Positions 8,231 through 17,413 of a DNA stretch of 64,000 bases are shown piece by piece. The notes beneath the pieces were generated by a model that was not told where the DNA came from, ran no database searches, and saw only the letters and a list, made by a program, of their open reading frames with translations. Position 1 is the first letter of the stretch; the number at the start of each line of letters is the position of its first letter. Both the position numbers and the translations under genes were made by a program. The DNA comes from an uncultured Bacteroidales bacterium (GTDB taxonomy: Bacteria > Bacteroidota > Bacteroidia > Bacteroidales > Paludibacteraceae): positions 1 through 64,000 of the forward strand of contig CALCUH010000034.1 of assembly GCA_937907165.1 (NCBI GenBank). Reading direction: 5' to 3'.

Positions 8231-9067
8231 TCAATAATATTCGATAGATCTAATAGTACCGCCAACCAGTGTGGAATCCATGGTTAGAAGTTTCCCCTTC
8301 AAATAATTACCATGTTTATCGAAATTCTCATATTGGAATATCTTTCCGCTCTCCAATGCGGCAGCGGCGGCGAAAGAATGACTAGTCGACATATTACCTC
8401 TCTTGTCATACGTATAATTTTCACGCATAAGCAACATGTTAAGAGAATTGTAGACACACAAATCCACGACATTTCCCTTCGCATCGTAACTTCTGGACTC
8501 CCTTTGACTGATTTTCTCCTCGTCCTCATAAGTGCAAAGCAAAGTGTCGTTTCCTTGTTTATCGTACGCCATGGTCGTCTTGCTAACGAACTTTCCGTCT
8601 GACGTTTCAATACGGTTTTCTATCAAATTACCCAAACTATCGTAGCGGTTTATCGCCCTGTACATCAGAATACCATTTAAATTAAAGTCCTGACATTCAT
8701 CCACATTCCCCTTTTCATCATAATGATAAACGATAGAACGAACCAAAGCATCACTAGCACCCCGCACCTCAGTCAACTCCTTCCTATTATTTCCATCATA
8801 TTTGGATAATCTTTTTTGGACCATATTACCCTCTTCGTCATACATTGAGACGCAAGTCTGATTACCCATCTCGTCGAACTCCGTCTTGCTCGTCATGAAT
8901 CCTTGAATCAAATCGCCAGAATTGATGACAGCTTGATACTCCGTAAGCGTCTTGACATCACCCTTCAATCCAGCCTTTTCCACATCCGTTTTTTCTTTCT
9001 TGACAGATTCGCAACAGCACATCATCACAGACAATAATGTCAACAAAATATATTTCACCGATTTCAT
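8231..9067 (-). CDS. Lipoprotein with YD-type repeats
   Basis: This 278-residue protein starts with a lipoprotein signal ending in a Cys cluster (SVMMCCCES, about residues 14-22). The body has about nine repeats of roughly 20-25 residues around the motif YD-x-x-GN, for example YDEEGNMV, YDEKGNVD, YDSLGNLI, YDKQGNDT and YDKRGNMS, as in RHS/YD-repeat proteins but short. It has no toxin or core domain. It lies 47 bases downstream of the MacB permease gene on the same strand and may be co-transcribed with the efflux operon. The function is unknown; it is probably an envelope-associated beta-rich protein. Confidence 0.7.
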   Translation of the reverse strand: MKSVKYILLTLLSVMMCCCESVKKEKTDVEKAGLKGDVKTLTEYQAVINSGDLIQGFMTSKTEFDEMGNQTCVSMYDEEGNMVQKRLSKYDGNNRKELTEVRGASDALVRSIVYHYDEKGNVDECQDFNLNGILMYRAINRYDSLGNLIENRIETSDGKFVSKTTMAYDKQGNDTLLCTYEDEEKISQRESRSYDAKGNVVDLCVYNSLNMLLMRENYTYDKRGNMSTSHSFAAAAALESGKIFQYENFDKHGNYLKGKLLTMDSTLVGGTIRSIEYY

Positions 9068-9114
9068 AAATATTACTTCTATAAAAATTCAACAATCGAG
9101 ACGATCCAGCCTCA

Positions 9115-10344
9115 TCATTCGTAACGGATAGCCTCGATAGGATCCAACTCCGAAGCCCTCTTCGCAGGATACCATCCGAAAAGGACACCCGTCAAGGTAC
9201 ATACCAAAAAGGACAACACCACGGAATAAACCTGAATATAAATCGGCCAACCCAATATAAACTCTAAGGCATAAGAAGCGCCGACGCCCAAAACGACGCC
9301 AATCAGACCGCCAGTCACACTAATCAGAATGGCCTCGATAAGGAATTGGGACAAGATATCGATTCCCCTTGCGCCCACCGACATACGCAGACCGATTTCA
9401 CGGGTTCTTTCCGTAACGGAGACATACATGATATTCATGATACCAATACCGCCGACCACCAAGGAGATACCGGCGATACAAGCCAACAATTTAGTCATCA
9501 TATCGGTCGTGGATGTCATCATGGAGCTCAACTCCTCTTGGGAACGGACGGAGAAGTCATCATCCGCCCCCTCCTTCAGTTTATGGTTCTGCCTCAACAC
9601 CTCGCTAATCTCTTCTATTGCCTTGTCGGTCATATCCTCTGATTTGGCAGAAGCATAGATTCCGTTCAGATAAGTGATGTTGCTCACACGTTTCTGAATC
9701 GTCGTATAAGGAGCAAGCACCACAGCATCCTGATCCTGACCCATACTATTATAACCCTTAGGAGTCAAGACACCCACCACAGTAAGCGGCACCTTACCAA
9801 AGCGGACCACCTTACCAATAGGCTCTTCCTGATTAGGGAAAAGATTATCCACAATCGTCTTACCGATGACGCAAACCTTAGCGGAAGAAGCGATATCCTG
9901 ATCGGTGAACATATCACCTTGACTTATAGTCAACTTCCTGATTTCCAGATAATCTTGAGAGACACCGGAGACAGAGGCAGGATAATTATTGTTTCCATAA
10001 ATCATCTGACCGCTGCTGCTGACCGTCGGGGAGACAAACGCCACATAACGACCGCATTTTTTCACGATATCCGTATAATCAGCGTTCTTCAACGTCTGCA
10101 TGTCGGACGAATTCATACGAACCCCACCGCCACGCTTATCGTTATTACCCGGATGGACCATAATCATATTAGAACCCATCTCGGAGATCTGCTCCTGAAT
10201 ACTTTTCTTGGAACCCTGACCGATAGCCAACATGGCTATAACGGAAGCCACACCGATAATGATACCCAGCATGGTTAGGAAAGACCTCAACTTATTATTG
10301 TTGATTGCGCGTATGGCAATCTTGAAAAGATTCGTAAGATTCAT
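9115..10344 (-). CDS. MacB-like ABC transporter permease
   Basis: This 409-residue protein has an N-terminal membrane helix (residues about 17-40, GIIIGVASVIAML), a large periplasmic MacB-PCD domain, and three C-terminal helices of the FtsX-like permease domain, ending in ARGIDILSQFLIEAI, YALEFILGW and PAKRASELDPIEAIRYE. The arrangement is that of the membrane part of MacB-type tripartite pumps, here encoded separately from the ATPase. It follows the ATPase gene by 20 bases and the membrane-fusion protein gene lies upstream. Substrates of such pumps include macrolides, peptides and lipoproteins; the substrate here is unknown. Confidence 0.92.
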   Translation of the reverse strand: MNLTNLFKIAIRAINNNKLRSFLTMLGIIIGVASVIAMLAIGQGSKKSIQEQISEMGSNMIMVHPGNNDKRGGGVRMNSSDMQTLKNADYTDIVKKCGRYVAFVSPTVSSSGQMIYGNNNYPASVSGVSQDYLEIRKLTISQGDMFTDQDIASSAKVCVIGKTIVDNLFPNQEEPIGKVVRFGKVPLTVVGVLTPKGYNSMGQDQDAVVLAPYTTIQKRVSNITYLNGIYASAKSEDMTDKAIEEISEVLRQNHKLKEGADDDFSVRSQEELSSMMTSTTDMMTKLLACIAGISLVVGGIGIMNIMYVSVTERTREIGLRMSVGARGIDILSQFLIEAILISVTGGLIGVVLGVGASYALEFILGWPIYIQVYSVVLSFLVCTLTGVLFGWYPAKRASELDPIEAIRYE

Positions 10345-10364
10345 AAAATCAATCTATTTACACA

Positions 10365-11141
10365 TTAATCCTTTTGAGGAGGCAAAGCATCCAAAGCCTC
10401 CTTCGCCGATGCGATATGCTCGTTGACAGTATCTTCGATAACCTGTCCGTCGCGCAAGCGAATGTTCCGACTGCTATATTGCGACAACTCAGGGTTATGG
10501 GTCACAAAAATGATGGTTCTACCCTTCGCGTACAACTCTTGGAAAAGCACCAAGATTTCGAAAGAAGTACGCGTGTCCAAGTTACCCGTCGCCTCGTCGG
10601 CCAGAATGATGACAGGGTCGTTCACCAAAGCGCGGGCGATGGCCACACGTTGCTGCTGACCACCCGACATCTGATTAGACTTATGATTCAACCTCGATTC
10701 CAAGCCAACCGCTTTCAAAGCCTTCACCGCCCTCTCGTAGCGTTCCTCGTCCGACACGGAAGAGTTGTACATCAAAGGGAGCTCCACATTCTCCACAGAG
10801 GTGGTCTTCGGCAAAAGATTATAGTTTTGGAATACGAAACCGATTTTACGGTTACGCAAGATGGCGCGCTCGTTTTTGCCCATCGTGCGGACCTCCACAC
10901 CATCCAAGTAGTACTCGCCGGAAGTAGGCGTATCCAAACAACCGAGAGAGTTCAACAAAGTGGACTTTCCCGAACCGGACGTTCCCATGATGGTCACGAA
11001 CTCCCCCTCATAGATGGCGAAAGAGACACCGCGCAAAGCATGCACCACCTCATCGCCGACAACGAAGTCACGTCTGACATCACGCAGTTCGATAATCGGC
11101 CGTCTCGTTTCCTTATTCTGTTCCATGGGCATAACAATCAT
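10365..11141 (-). CDS. MacB-like ABC transporter ATPase
   Basis: This 258-residue ATPase has Walker A GTSGSGKST, Q-loop QNYNLLP, signature MSGGQQQR, Walker B VIILADEATGNLD and the switch His in IIFVTHNPE. These are typical of the LolD/MacB subfamily. The ATGA overlap with macA (11138-11141) supports the first Met at 11141, although two later Met codons at 11132 and 11126 are possible. It powers the permease encoded next. Confidence 0.93.
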   Translation of the reverse strand: MIVMPMEQNKETRRPIIELRDVRRDFVVGDEVVHALRGVSFAIYEGEFVTIMGTSGSGKSTLLNSLGCLDTPTSGEYYLDGVEVRTMGKNERAILRNRKIGFVFQNYNLLPKTTSVENVELPLMYNSSVSDEERYERAVKALKAVGLESRLNHKSNQMSGGQQQRVAIARALVNDPVIILADEATGNLDTRTSFEILVLFQELYAKGRTIIFVTHNPELSQYSSRNIRLRDGQVIEDTVNEHIASAKEALDALPPQKD

Positions 11142-12343
11142 TTAGGTTTACCACCACCCGGACGTTTAGGCATGAACGGGCTTCCACCCTTAGCAGGATC
11201 AGGAGCGCCCGCAGGCTTACCCTCCATCTCAGAGGTCTCGATAGAAGAGACGATCAAGTGCTCACCAAGGTTCAAACCAGAGAGCACCTCCGTGCGAGAA
11301 CCATTGCTCACACCCGTCTTGATGCAGCGTTGCTCCGCCAATGTCTTATCCACGATCGCCCAAACGGTAGGACCTTGAATAGAGTCAGGGCTCAACCATT
11401 TAGCCGTCATTCCCGGAGGCAACAACTTCTCGTCCATTTGGAAACGCAAAGCCTTGTTAGGAATCGTCACGATGCTATCCTTGTTCAATGTAAGTACCGA
11501 AATATTAGCCGTCAAACCCGGTTTCAGTTTCATATCAGGGTTCTTAGCATCTACAATCACCTCGTAAGTCACCACATTAGAAGTCGTCGTAGGCTCCAAA
11601 CGGACCTGACGAACAACACCCTTGAACTGGTCGTTCGGATAAGCGTCCACGGTAAACTCCACAGACTGTCCTTCAGCCACCTGACCGATGTCAGCCTCAT
11701 CGATATTCGCCACAACCTGCATATCCACTAAGTTCTCCGCAATGATGAAGAGAGTCGGAGTCGTCATGCTCGCCGCAACGGTCTGTCCCTCCTCCACTTC
11801 AACGGAAATCACGACACCATTGATTGGGGAAGTAATCGTCGCATACCCCAAATTGGTCTGCGCCCTATCCACCTCATATTTCGCTTTGCGCAAAGAGTTG
11901 GAGACCTTCATATATTGGAACTCGATCTCCTCGAACTCCGCCTCGCTGATGAGTTTCTTTTCATGCAGCGCCACATTCCTATCATACACTTTCTTGTAAT
12001 AATCATACTCATGCATCGCATTGGAGTAATCGGTCTTGGCAGACTCCAAAGAGGTAGAAAGTGTGGAACGATCCAACTCAGCCAAGAGTTGTCCCTTCTT
12101 CACCTTGGAATTATAATCCACATGAATCTTATCAATTTTTCCGGAGACCTGCGTACCCACCTCAACCTCAGTGACAGGCTCGACCTTACCGGTAGCCGTG
12201 ATTGCGTTCGTGATGGTTCCCAACTCCACAACCTCAGTCTTCACGATGGCTTGAGGCTTTTTCTTCTTACCGAAGAATAAAAAATAAGCGGCTACCGCTA
12301 AAAGCAGTATCCCCAAAATCACTAAAATCCTCTTTTTATTCAT
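11138..12343 (-). CDS. MacA-like periplasmic membrane-fusion protein
   Basis: This 401-residue protein has an N-terminal membrane anchor (about residues 5-24), a lipoyl domain (GKVEPVTEVEVGTQVSGKI), a coiled-coil hairpin (about residues 95-150), a second lipoyl half (GYATITSPINGVV) and beta-barrel and membrane-proximal domains. The tail is rich in Pro, Gly and Lys. It is the adaptor of a tripartite efflux pump with the two ABC proteins downstream. No TolC-like outer-membrane gene is adjacent; one elsewhere would be needed. It is the first gene of the operon; the 184-base gap upstream (12344-12527) shows no clear promoter, only two direct copies of ATCGACGAAT. Confidence 0.92.
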   Translation of the reverse strand: MNKKRILVILGILLLAVAAYFLFFGKKKKPQAIVKTEVVELGTITNAITATGKVEPVTEVEVGTQVSGKIDKIHVDYNSKVKKGQLLAELDRSTLSTSLESAKTDYSNAMHEYDYYKKVYDRNVALHEKKLISEAEFEEIEFQYMKVSNSLRKAKYEVDRAQTNLGYATITSPINGVVISVEVEEGQTVAASMTTPTLFIIAENLVDMQVVANIDEADIGQVAEGQSVEFTVDAYPNDQFKGVVRQVRLEPTTTSNVVTYEVIVDAKNPDMKLKPGLTANISVLTLNKDSIVTIPNKALRFQMDEKLLPPGMTAKWLSPDSIQGPTVWAIVDKTLAEQRCIKTGVSNGSRTEVLSGLNLGEHLIVSSIETSEMEGKPAGAPDPAKGGSPFMPKRPGGGKPK

Positions 12344-12527
12344 ATCATTAATTATAGTTTATTCTCGAGTATGTCACAAACACATCTCATAAGATAAAGC
12401 ATATCCCATAAGAAAGAAAAATAAATTTCTAAAAATATCGGATATCATGGAACAGGAAATCGACGAATCGGCGAATTTCATCGACGAATTAGCGTCATGC
12501 GCCGTCCATTGATTCATTTCGCTAATA

Positions 12528-13160
12528 TCAGCGACCTGCGTTCGCATTCAATATTTCAGTCACTTTCTCCCGCCAATCCTCCCTATTCAAAGGTTGATAG
12601 ACATGGAAGCCCATAGACTTGGCCGTTTCGATATTTTTTTGTCCGTCATCCACAAAGAGTGTCTCCTCCGCCTTAATGCCCGCCTTCTCCAACACATAAG
12701 AAAATATCTCACGGGAAGGCTTCGTCATCTTCAGCCGATACGAAGCGAAAAGCTCATCAAAATAATAGGAGATCGGCTTGCCAAGTTCCGTAAACGATTC
12801 GGATTCAGCCCATTCGAAGACATGAGGATTAATATTACTCAACAAATAGAGACGATAGTTTTCACGCAAGCTCTCCAGAAAACGCAAGCGGTTCAGATCC
12901 ACGCGCTCCACGATAGAGAGCCAAGCGTCCTCGATCGCCTCGTCAGGCACCCATTTGCCCGTCAAGGCACGAAATGCGTCATTGAACTCAGCGCGGTTCT
13001 TCGAGCCATCCTCCAAATCGAGGAAGATACCATTCTGACGATATAAATTCAGATAATCGGAGGTATTCTCCAAACCCAATGCTTGGAAGGAGCGTATCGC
13101 CCGCTCCAAATCAGCGTCGATCAGGACACCGCCGAAATCGAATACCACATTCTTGATCAT
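12528..13160 (-). CDS. HAD-superfamily phosphatase (YihX-like)
   Basis: This 210-residue protein has HAD motif I as VVFDFGGVLID (the second Asp replaced by Gly, as in the YihX group), motif II LYLLSN, a Lys in KMTKPSREIF, and motif IV LFVDDGQKN. The cap is small and helical. YihX-type enzymes dephosphorylate sugar phosphates such as glucose 1-phosphate, but specificity cannot be read from sequence. It overlaps the upstream gene by four bases (ATGA) and ends the pyrK-pyrD operon. Confidence 0.87.
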   Translation of the reverse strand: MIKNVVFDFGGVLIDADLERAIRSFQALGLENTSDYLNLYRQNGIFLDLEDGSKNRAEFNDAFRALTGKWVPDEAIEDAWLSIVERVDLNRLRFLESLRENYRLYLLSNINPHVFEWAESESFTELGKPISYYFDELFASYRLKMTKPSREIFSYVLEKAGIKAEETLFVDDGQKNIETAKSMGFHVYQPLNREDWREKVTEILNANAGR

Positions 13161-13684
13161 CTCTTCAGCAAAAAGTAATCCGAGAACGACCCCTTAGAAA
13201 GGGCAGGTTTAATATAGACCTCGCTATCCTTCGGAAATTTTCTAATCATATCCATCACAGCCGGAACACCAGCTTCCTTTGCCAATTTCGACAAGTCATA
13301 GACAAAGATGCCGGAGCAAACCCTCTTCCCCTCCTTCTCGGAGAACTGCAAATCCTTCAATTCGCATTCCATCTCCATAGGTCCGCTCTCGATCTTGCAG
13401 GGAACAGCCAATATACTATCCTTGCAATCCGTCTCAATGGTCAACGCAAACGAAAGAGGCAACTCACCATACATTAGACGATTCTCGTAGATGGACTCCT
13501 GAATCGGCGAGAAATCGGGCGTCACACACTCCACCGACATATAGCAGACACTACGCATGGAGACAAAGTTCCAAACGGTTTTGCTATTGTCCTGCTGAGG
13601 CTCTGACTCACCACCCCAAAGGGCGACGGCCAAAGCCGAGAGAGCGCACACCGACAATATGGCCACTAAAAGATATTTCTTCAT
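13157..13684 (-). CDS. Small exported or membrane-anchored protein, unknown function
   Basis: This is a protein of about 175 residues with an N-terminal hydrophobic segment (starting MKKYLLVAILSVCALSALAV) and a soluble remainder with no recognised domain. The second Met (13684) is preferred because it gives a typical signal sequence; a Met two codons earlier (13690) overlaps the pyrD stop. It is coupled to the HAD gene by an ATGA overlap and lies directly after pyrD. Confidence 0.7.
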   Translation of the reverse strand: MKKYLLVAILSVCALSALAVALWGGESEPQQDNSKTVWNFVSMRSVCYMSVECVTPDFSPIQESIYENRLMYGELPLSFALTIETDCKDSILAVPCKIESGPMEMECELKDLQFSEKEGKRVCSGIFVYDLSKLAKEAGVPAVMDMIRKFPKDSEVYIKPALSKGSFSDYFLLKR

Positions 13685-13689
13685 ATACA

Positions 13690-14601
13690 TTAGATTTTCA
13701 ACGCACCGACAATCTCCTTAACGGACTTACATCCATGGCGCTCCAAATAGTCGTTCACACCCTCCACCACTTTCAAAGTCACAGAAGGATCAATAAAGTT
13801 AGCCGTGCCGATTTCGACGGCGGAAGCGCCAGCCAAGAAGAATTCGACCGCATCCGTAGCGTTCATAATACCTCCCAGACCGATTACAGGAATCTTCACC
13901 GCCTTAGCCACCTGCCAAACCATACGCAAAGCGACTGGCTTCACGCAAGGACCTGACAAACCGCCCGTCACCGTAGAGAGGACCGGCTTCATCCGTTCCG
14001 CATCGATAGCCATACCCATCAAGGTATTGATAAGCGACACGCTATCCGCACCAGCCGCCTCGGCAGCCAAAGCGATTTCGGCGATGTTCGTGACATTCGG
14101 AGAGAGTTTCACGATTAAAGTCTTCTTATAAGCCTTACGGACCGCAGAAACCACAGACTCAGCGCCCGAGCAAGTTGTTCCGAAAGCCATACCGCCTTGT
14201 TTCACATTCGGGCAAGAGATATTCAATTCAATGGCGGGGATATCCTCCAACGCATTGATTTTCTCAGCAGTCGCCACATAGTCGTCCACGCTAGCGCCCG
14301 AAACGTTCACGATCATGTTCGTCTGGACCTTGCGGATACGAGGATAGATATTCTCTATGAAATAATCCACACCCTTATTCTGCAGACCCACACAATTCAA
14401 CATGCCAGAAGGAGTCTCCGCCATACGAGGGTAAGGGTTTCCCTCACGATGGGCGATTGTGGTTCCCTTCACTATGATACCGCCAATACGGCTGATATCG
14501 ATGAAATCAGCATACTCCTCACCATATCCGAATGTGCCGGATGCGGTCATCACCGGGTTCTTCATCTGCAACCCACCAATCTTTACGCTTAAATCTGCCA
14601 T
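13690..14601 (-). CDS. pyrD: Dihydroorotate dehydrogenase B, catalytic subunit
   Basis: This 303-residue class 1B enzyme oxidises dihydroorotate to orotate in pyrimidine synthesis. Visible family features are NPVMTASGTFGYG near the N terminus, NISCPNVKQGG with the active-site Cys, KLSPNV, LINTLMGMAID and VIGLGGIMNATDAVEF for FMN binding. It overlaps pyrK by 13 bases, as expected for the two subunits of the cytosolic NAD-linked complex. Confidence 0.96.
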   Translation of the reverse strand: MADLSVKIGGLQMKNPVMTASGTFGYGEEYADFIDISRIGGIIVKGTTIAHREGNPYPRMAETPSGMLNCVGLQNKGVDYFIENIYPRIRKVQTNMIVNVSGASVDDYVATAEKINALEDIPAIELNISCPNVKQGGMAFGTTCSGAESVVSAVRKAYKKTLIVKLSPNVTNIAEIALAAEAAGADSVSLINTLMGMAIDAERMKPVLSTVTGGLSGPCVKPVALRMVWQVAKAVKIPVIGLGGIMNATDAVEFFLAGASAVEIGTANFIDPSVTLKVVEGVNDYLERHGCKSVKEIVGALKI

Positions 14602-15365
14602 GTCAAATCTTTTATGTTAAACACTGGGCCATCGGAACAAACACACTTATGACCGACCTTCGTCTCGGTCACGCAGCAAAGGCAAGCACCCAGACCGCAA
14701 GCCATCTTATTCTCCAAAGAGACCTCACAATCGATGCCGTTCTTAGCGGCGAACGCAGCCACCGCCTTCATCATAGGCGTCGGGCCGCAAGAATATATCT
14801 TATCAAACTTCTCCTTCGACAAAACCGAGTGGTTCGTCACGAAACCCTTCTCACCAAGAGAGCCGTCTTCCGTCGTCACCAACACCCTGCCGACACGCTC
14901 GTAGTGTTCCATTTGAAGCAGATCTTTTCCAGAACGGGCACCCAACAAGAAAGTAGGTTGGAACCCTTTTTGCTTCAGATAATTTCCCAGTTCCAACAAA
15001 GGAGCCACACCGACACCACCGCCGACCAGCAGCAAAGATTTTTGATTGTCGTTAGGATCCGAGAAACCGTTACCCAAAGGCAATACCAAATTCAGCTTGT
15101 CGCCAGCCACCAACGTAGCCAGTTTGCGGGTACCGTCGCCCACCAACTGAATCAAAAGCCACAGCTCGTTTTTACTTCTATCCACGAAATGGATGGAAAT
15201 CGGACGCCTTAGGAAAGTCGTGGGAGAGTTATCCACACGCACTTCGGCGAACTGTCCCGGACGCATCTCAGGGAGAGGAGAAGAAGAGGTCAGTTTGACC
15301 AATATATGTTTATCACCCAACTTTTCGTTGGAGACAACATTCAAATCCAATATCTGTTTTTTCAT
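14589..15365 (-). CDS. pyrK: Dihydroorotate dehydrogenase B, electron-transfer subunit
   Basis: This 258-residue flavin/iron-sulfur protein passes electrons from dihydroorotate dehydrogenase to NAD. It has the FAD-binding RRPISIHFVD motif, a nucleotide-binding GGGVGVAPLLELG segment and the C-terminal [2Fe-2S] cysteines in CGLGACLCC and KCVCSDGPVF. It is the first gene of the operon pyrK-pyrD-unknown-HAD and has a -7 element upstream at 15391-15398. Confidence 0.95.
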   Translation of the reverse strand: MKKQILDLNVVSNEKLGDKHILVKLTSSSPLPEMRPGQFAEVRVDNSPTTFLRRPISIHFVDRSKNELWLLIQLVGDGTRKLATLVAGDKLNLVLPLGNGFSDPNDNQKSLLLVGGGVGVAPLLELGNYLKQKGFQPTFLLGARSGKDLLQMEHYERVGRVLVTTEDGSLGEKGFVTNHSVLSKEKFDKIYSCGPTPMMKAVAAFAAKNGIDCEVSLENKMACGLGACLCCVTETKVGHKCVCSDGPVFNIKDLTWQI

Positions 15366-15390
15366 AAACCAACAAATTCACTTTAAAGCA

Positions 15391-15398
15391 CAAAGATA
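15391..15398 (-). promoter_or_regulatory. -7 promoter element (TATCTTTG) of pyrK
   Basis: The minus strand reads TATCTTTG, a perfect TAnnTTTG, 25 bases before the pyrK start. No good -33 element was seen at 19-20 bases. Confidence 0.5.
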
Positions 15399-15460
15399 AT
15401 AAATCCCCGACGGAAGAGACATTTCCGAAGAGTGAATTTTCTTAATTCTTAATTCTTAAT

Positions 15461-15470
15461 TATCTTCGCG
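15461..15470 (+). promoter_or_regulatory. -7-like element TATCTTCGCG upstream of the queuosine-precursor transporter gene
   Basis: TATCTTCG differs by one base from TAnnTTTG and is followed by CG, as at the elements before lrgA and dnaX. It ends 26 bases before the start codon at 15497. A TTAATTCTTAATTC repeat lies just upstream (15442-15460). Confidence 0.4.
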
Positions 15471-15496
15471 TCATATTCAACCAAAAGCACAACATC

Positions 15497-16165
15497 ATGG
15501 ACCAGGTTACGGAAAACCCTGTAAAAAACCGAAGACTTCCCGCTTTAACGCTCATCGTTTCGGTACTTATCACATGTTACCTCACCGCCAACACCATGGC
15601 GGTAAAACTCATCAATGCGCACGGCATCACCCTATTCGACGCCGGGACCATCATCTTCCCATTCACCTACATGCTCGGAGACGTGCTAACCGAAATCTGG
15701 GGGTTCAAGACCTCCAAACAAGTCATCTGGCTCACCTTCGGTTGCGAAATCATCTTCACGATATTCACATGGATAGGCATCTGGCTACCCTATCCGGAGG
15801 AGACAGTTGCGACAGCCGACGCATATAAAGAGATATTCGGCATCGTACCGCGCATCACCGTCGCCTCCCTCATCGCCTTCCTTTGCGGAGAGTTGCTCAA
15901 CGCATGGACCTTCGTGAAAATCAAGGAAGCCACACAAGGGAAGCGATTCTGGCTACGCGCCATCGGCTCCTCCCTATTCGGCTACATTCTGGACACTACC
16001 CTATTCGTCCTCATAGCCTTCGCAGGATGCGTACCCGCCAATGATCTCATCTCGATGATACTCATACAGATAGTCGTAAAATTATTATTAGAATCCCTAT
16101 TAGCGACCCCTATCGCTTGGGCGGTCACCAATAAGATAAAACAGAAGTGCGGACAACTTGATTAA
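15497..16165 (+). CDS. Queuosine precursor transporter, YhhQ/VUT family
   Basis: This 222-residue polytopic protein has the VUT/YhhQ signature: ANTMAVKLI near helix 1, DAGTIIFPFTYMLGDVLTEIWG, a Phe-rich helix 3, and LDTTLFVLIAFAG near the end. YhhQ imports preQ0/preQ1 or queuine for tRNA modification. No preQ1 riboswitch could be recognised in the 131-base upstream region. The gene is divergent from pyrK. Confidence 0.88.
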   Translation: MDQVTENPVKNRRLPALTLIVSVLITCYLTANTMAVKLINAHGITLFDAGTIIFPFTYMLGDVLTEIWGFKTSKQVIWLTFGCEIIFTIFTWIGIWLPYPEETVATADAYKEIFGIVPRITVASLIAFLCGELLNAWTFVKIKEATQGKRFWLRAIGSSLFGYILDTTLFVLIAFAGCVPANDLISMILIQIVVKLLLESLLATPIAWAVTNKIKQKCGQLD

Positions 16166-16271
16166 ATCGTACCGAACTAACAAACAACGAATTACGACAT
16201 ATCATTCATATGTGGCAATAAAATTCAAATCCACAATTCGAGGAGATATTTACCACAATAAAAAATTTTCT

Positions 16272-16281
16272 TAACTTCGCG
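16272..16281 (+). promoter_or_regulatory. -7-like element TAACTTCGCG upstream of dnaX
   Basis: TAACTTCG matches TAnnTTTG with one change and lies 19 bases before the dnaX ATG at 16301. The same TTCGCG variant occurs before lrgA and the YhhQ gene. Confidence 0.4.
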
Positions 16282-16300
16282 ATATCATAAAAAAGCAGAA

Positions 16301-17413
16301 ATGGAAGACTTCATCGTATCAGCAAGAAAATACCGCCCGACCACGTTTTTATCCGTAGTCGGACAGAGCGCATTGACCAATACGCTGAAGAGAGCCATTT
16401 CCAGCAAACACTTGGCGCACGCCTATCTCTTCTGCGGACCGCGCGGAGTCGGAAAGACAACTTGCGCCAGAATCTTCGCGAAGACCATCAACTGTCTGTC
16501 GCCGACCGCCGACGGAGACGCCTGCAACGAGTGCGAATCCTGCAAAGCCTTCAACGAGCAACGCTCCTACAACATCCATGAGTTAGACGCCGCCTCCAAC
16601 AACTCTGTGGAAGACATCCGTTCGCTCATCGACCAGGTGCGTGTCGCCCCGCAAATCGGACATTACAGCGTATACATCATCGACGAGGTGCACATGTTGT
16701 CACAAGCCGCCTTCAACGCTTTCCTGAAGACGTTGGAAGAACCGCCGGCACATGCGATCTTCATCCTCGCCACCACAGAGAAGCATAAGATCCTACCAAC
16801 CATACTCTCACGATGCCAAATTTACGATTTCAACCGTATGGGCATCGAAGACACCGTGAAACACCTTCAGATGGTAGCGGAGAAAGAGGGTATCAAAGCG
16901 GAGGCGGAAGCCCTAAGCATCATTGCCCAAAAGGCGGACGGAGGTATGCGCGACGCCCTCTCCATCTTCGACCAAATAGCAGCCAGCACCGACGGAAACA
17001 TCACCTATCAAGGTGTGTTGGAGAACTTGAACGTGTTGGATTACGACTACTATTTCAAATTGGTAGATTTCTTCTTCAACGGGAAAGTATCCGAAAGCCT
17101 ACTGACATTCAACGAAATACTAAACAAAGGATTCGAGGCGCAAAACTTCGTCAACGGACTAAGCGCACACCTTCGCAACCTGATGGTCTGCAAAGACCCG
17201 CAAACCGTTCAACTTCTGGACGTGGGAGCGAATGTGAAAGAGCAATACCAGAAACAGGCGCAAAGCGAAGCCTGCACAAACGAATTCCTATACAAAGCCT
17301 TAATGGTCTGCAACCAATGCGACCTCAACTACCGAATCAGCAAAAACAAGCGGCTGCTTGTTGAGTTAACGCTTATCCGACTTTGCCAATTGTCGGACGA
17401 AAAAAAAAAATAA
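16301..17413 (+). CDS. dnaX: DNA polymerase III subunit gamma/tau, N-terminal (gamma-like) product
   Basis: The unshifted frame encodes 370 residues of the clamp-loader ATPase. It shows Walker A GPRGVGKTTCAR, a zinc-binding cluster from CNECESC with the earlier Cys, Walker B VYIIDEVHMLS, and ATTEKHKILPTILSRC. Domains I-III (ATPase, lid and collar) are complete to about residue 365. The frame then runs into 11 adenines (17400-17410) and stops at TAA immediately after, giving EKKK at the C terminus. The rest of a normal tau is in the +1 frame from the same A-run. A gamma-like product therefore ends exactly at the slippery sequence. Confidence 0.93.
   Translation: MEDFIVSARKYRPTTFLSVVGQSALTNTLKRAISSKHLAHAYLFCGPRGVGKTTCARIFAKTINCLSPTADGDACNECESCKAFNEQRSYNIHELDAASNNSVEDIRSLIDQVRVAPQIGHYSVYIIDEVHMLSQAAFNAFLKTLEEPPAHAIFILATTEKHKILPTILSRCQIYDFNRMGIEDTVKHLQMVAEKEGIKAEAEALSIIAQKADGGMRDALSIFDQIAASTDGNITYQGVLENLNVLDYDYYFKLVDFFFNGKVSESLLTFNEILNKGFEAQNFVNGLSAHLRNLMVCKDPQTVQLLDVGANVKEQYQKQAQSEACTNEFLYKALMVCNQCDLNYRISKNKRLLVELTLIRLCQLSDEKKK
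17400..17410 (+). other. 11-A slippery run followed by TAA in dnaX
   Basis: GAA AAA AAA AAA TAA is the unshifted reading. Losing one A, or gaining two, joins the N-terminal part to the open frame that continues NWVDEWDADWLPLD. In Thermus thermophilus dnaX, transcriptional slippage on nine A makes gamma and tau; in E. coli ribosomal slippage on A AAA AAG does so. This could be programmed slippage or a homopolymer error in the assembly. Confidence 0.7.

Noticed and set aside
10374..11378. 334-codon plus-strand frame opposite the MacAB genes
   Set aside because: It is antisense to two well-conserved genes and its translation is rich in His and Arg with no family resemblance; it is a shadow frame.
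15366..15496. preQ1 riboswitch upstream of the YhhQ-type transporter gene
   Set aside because: No GGTTC-type loop or pseudoknot-forming A-rich tail was found in the short leader.
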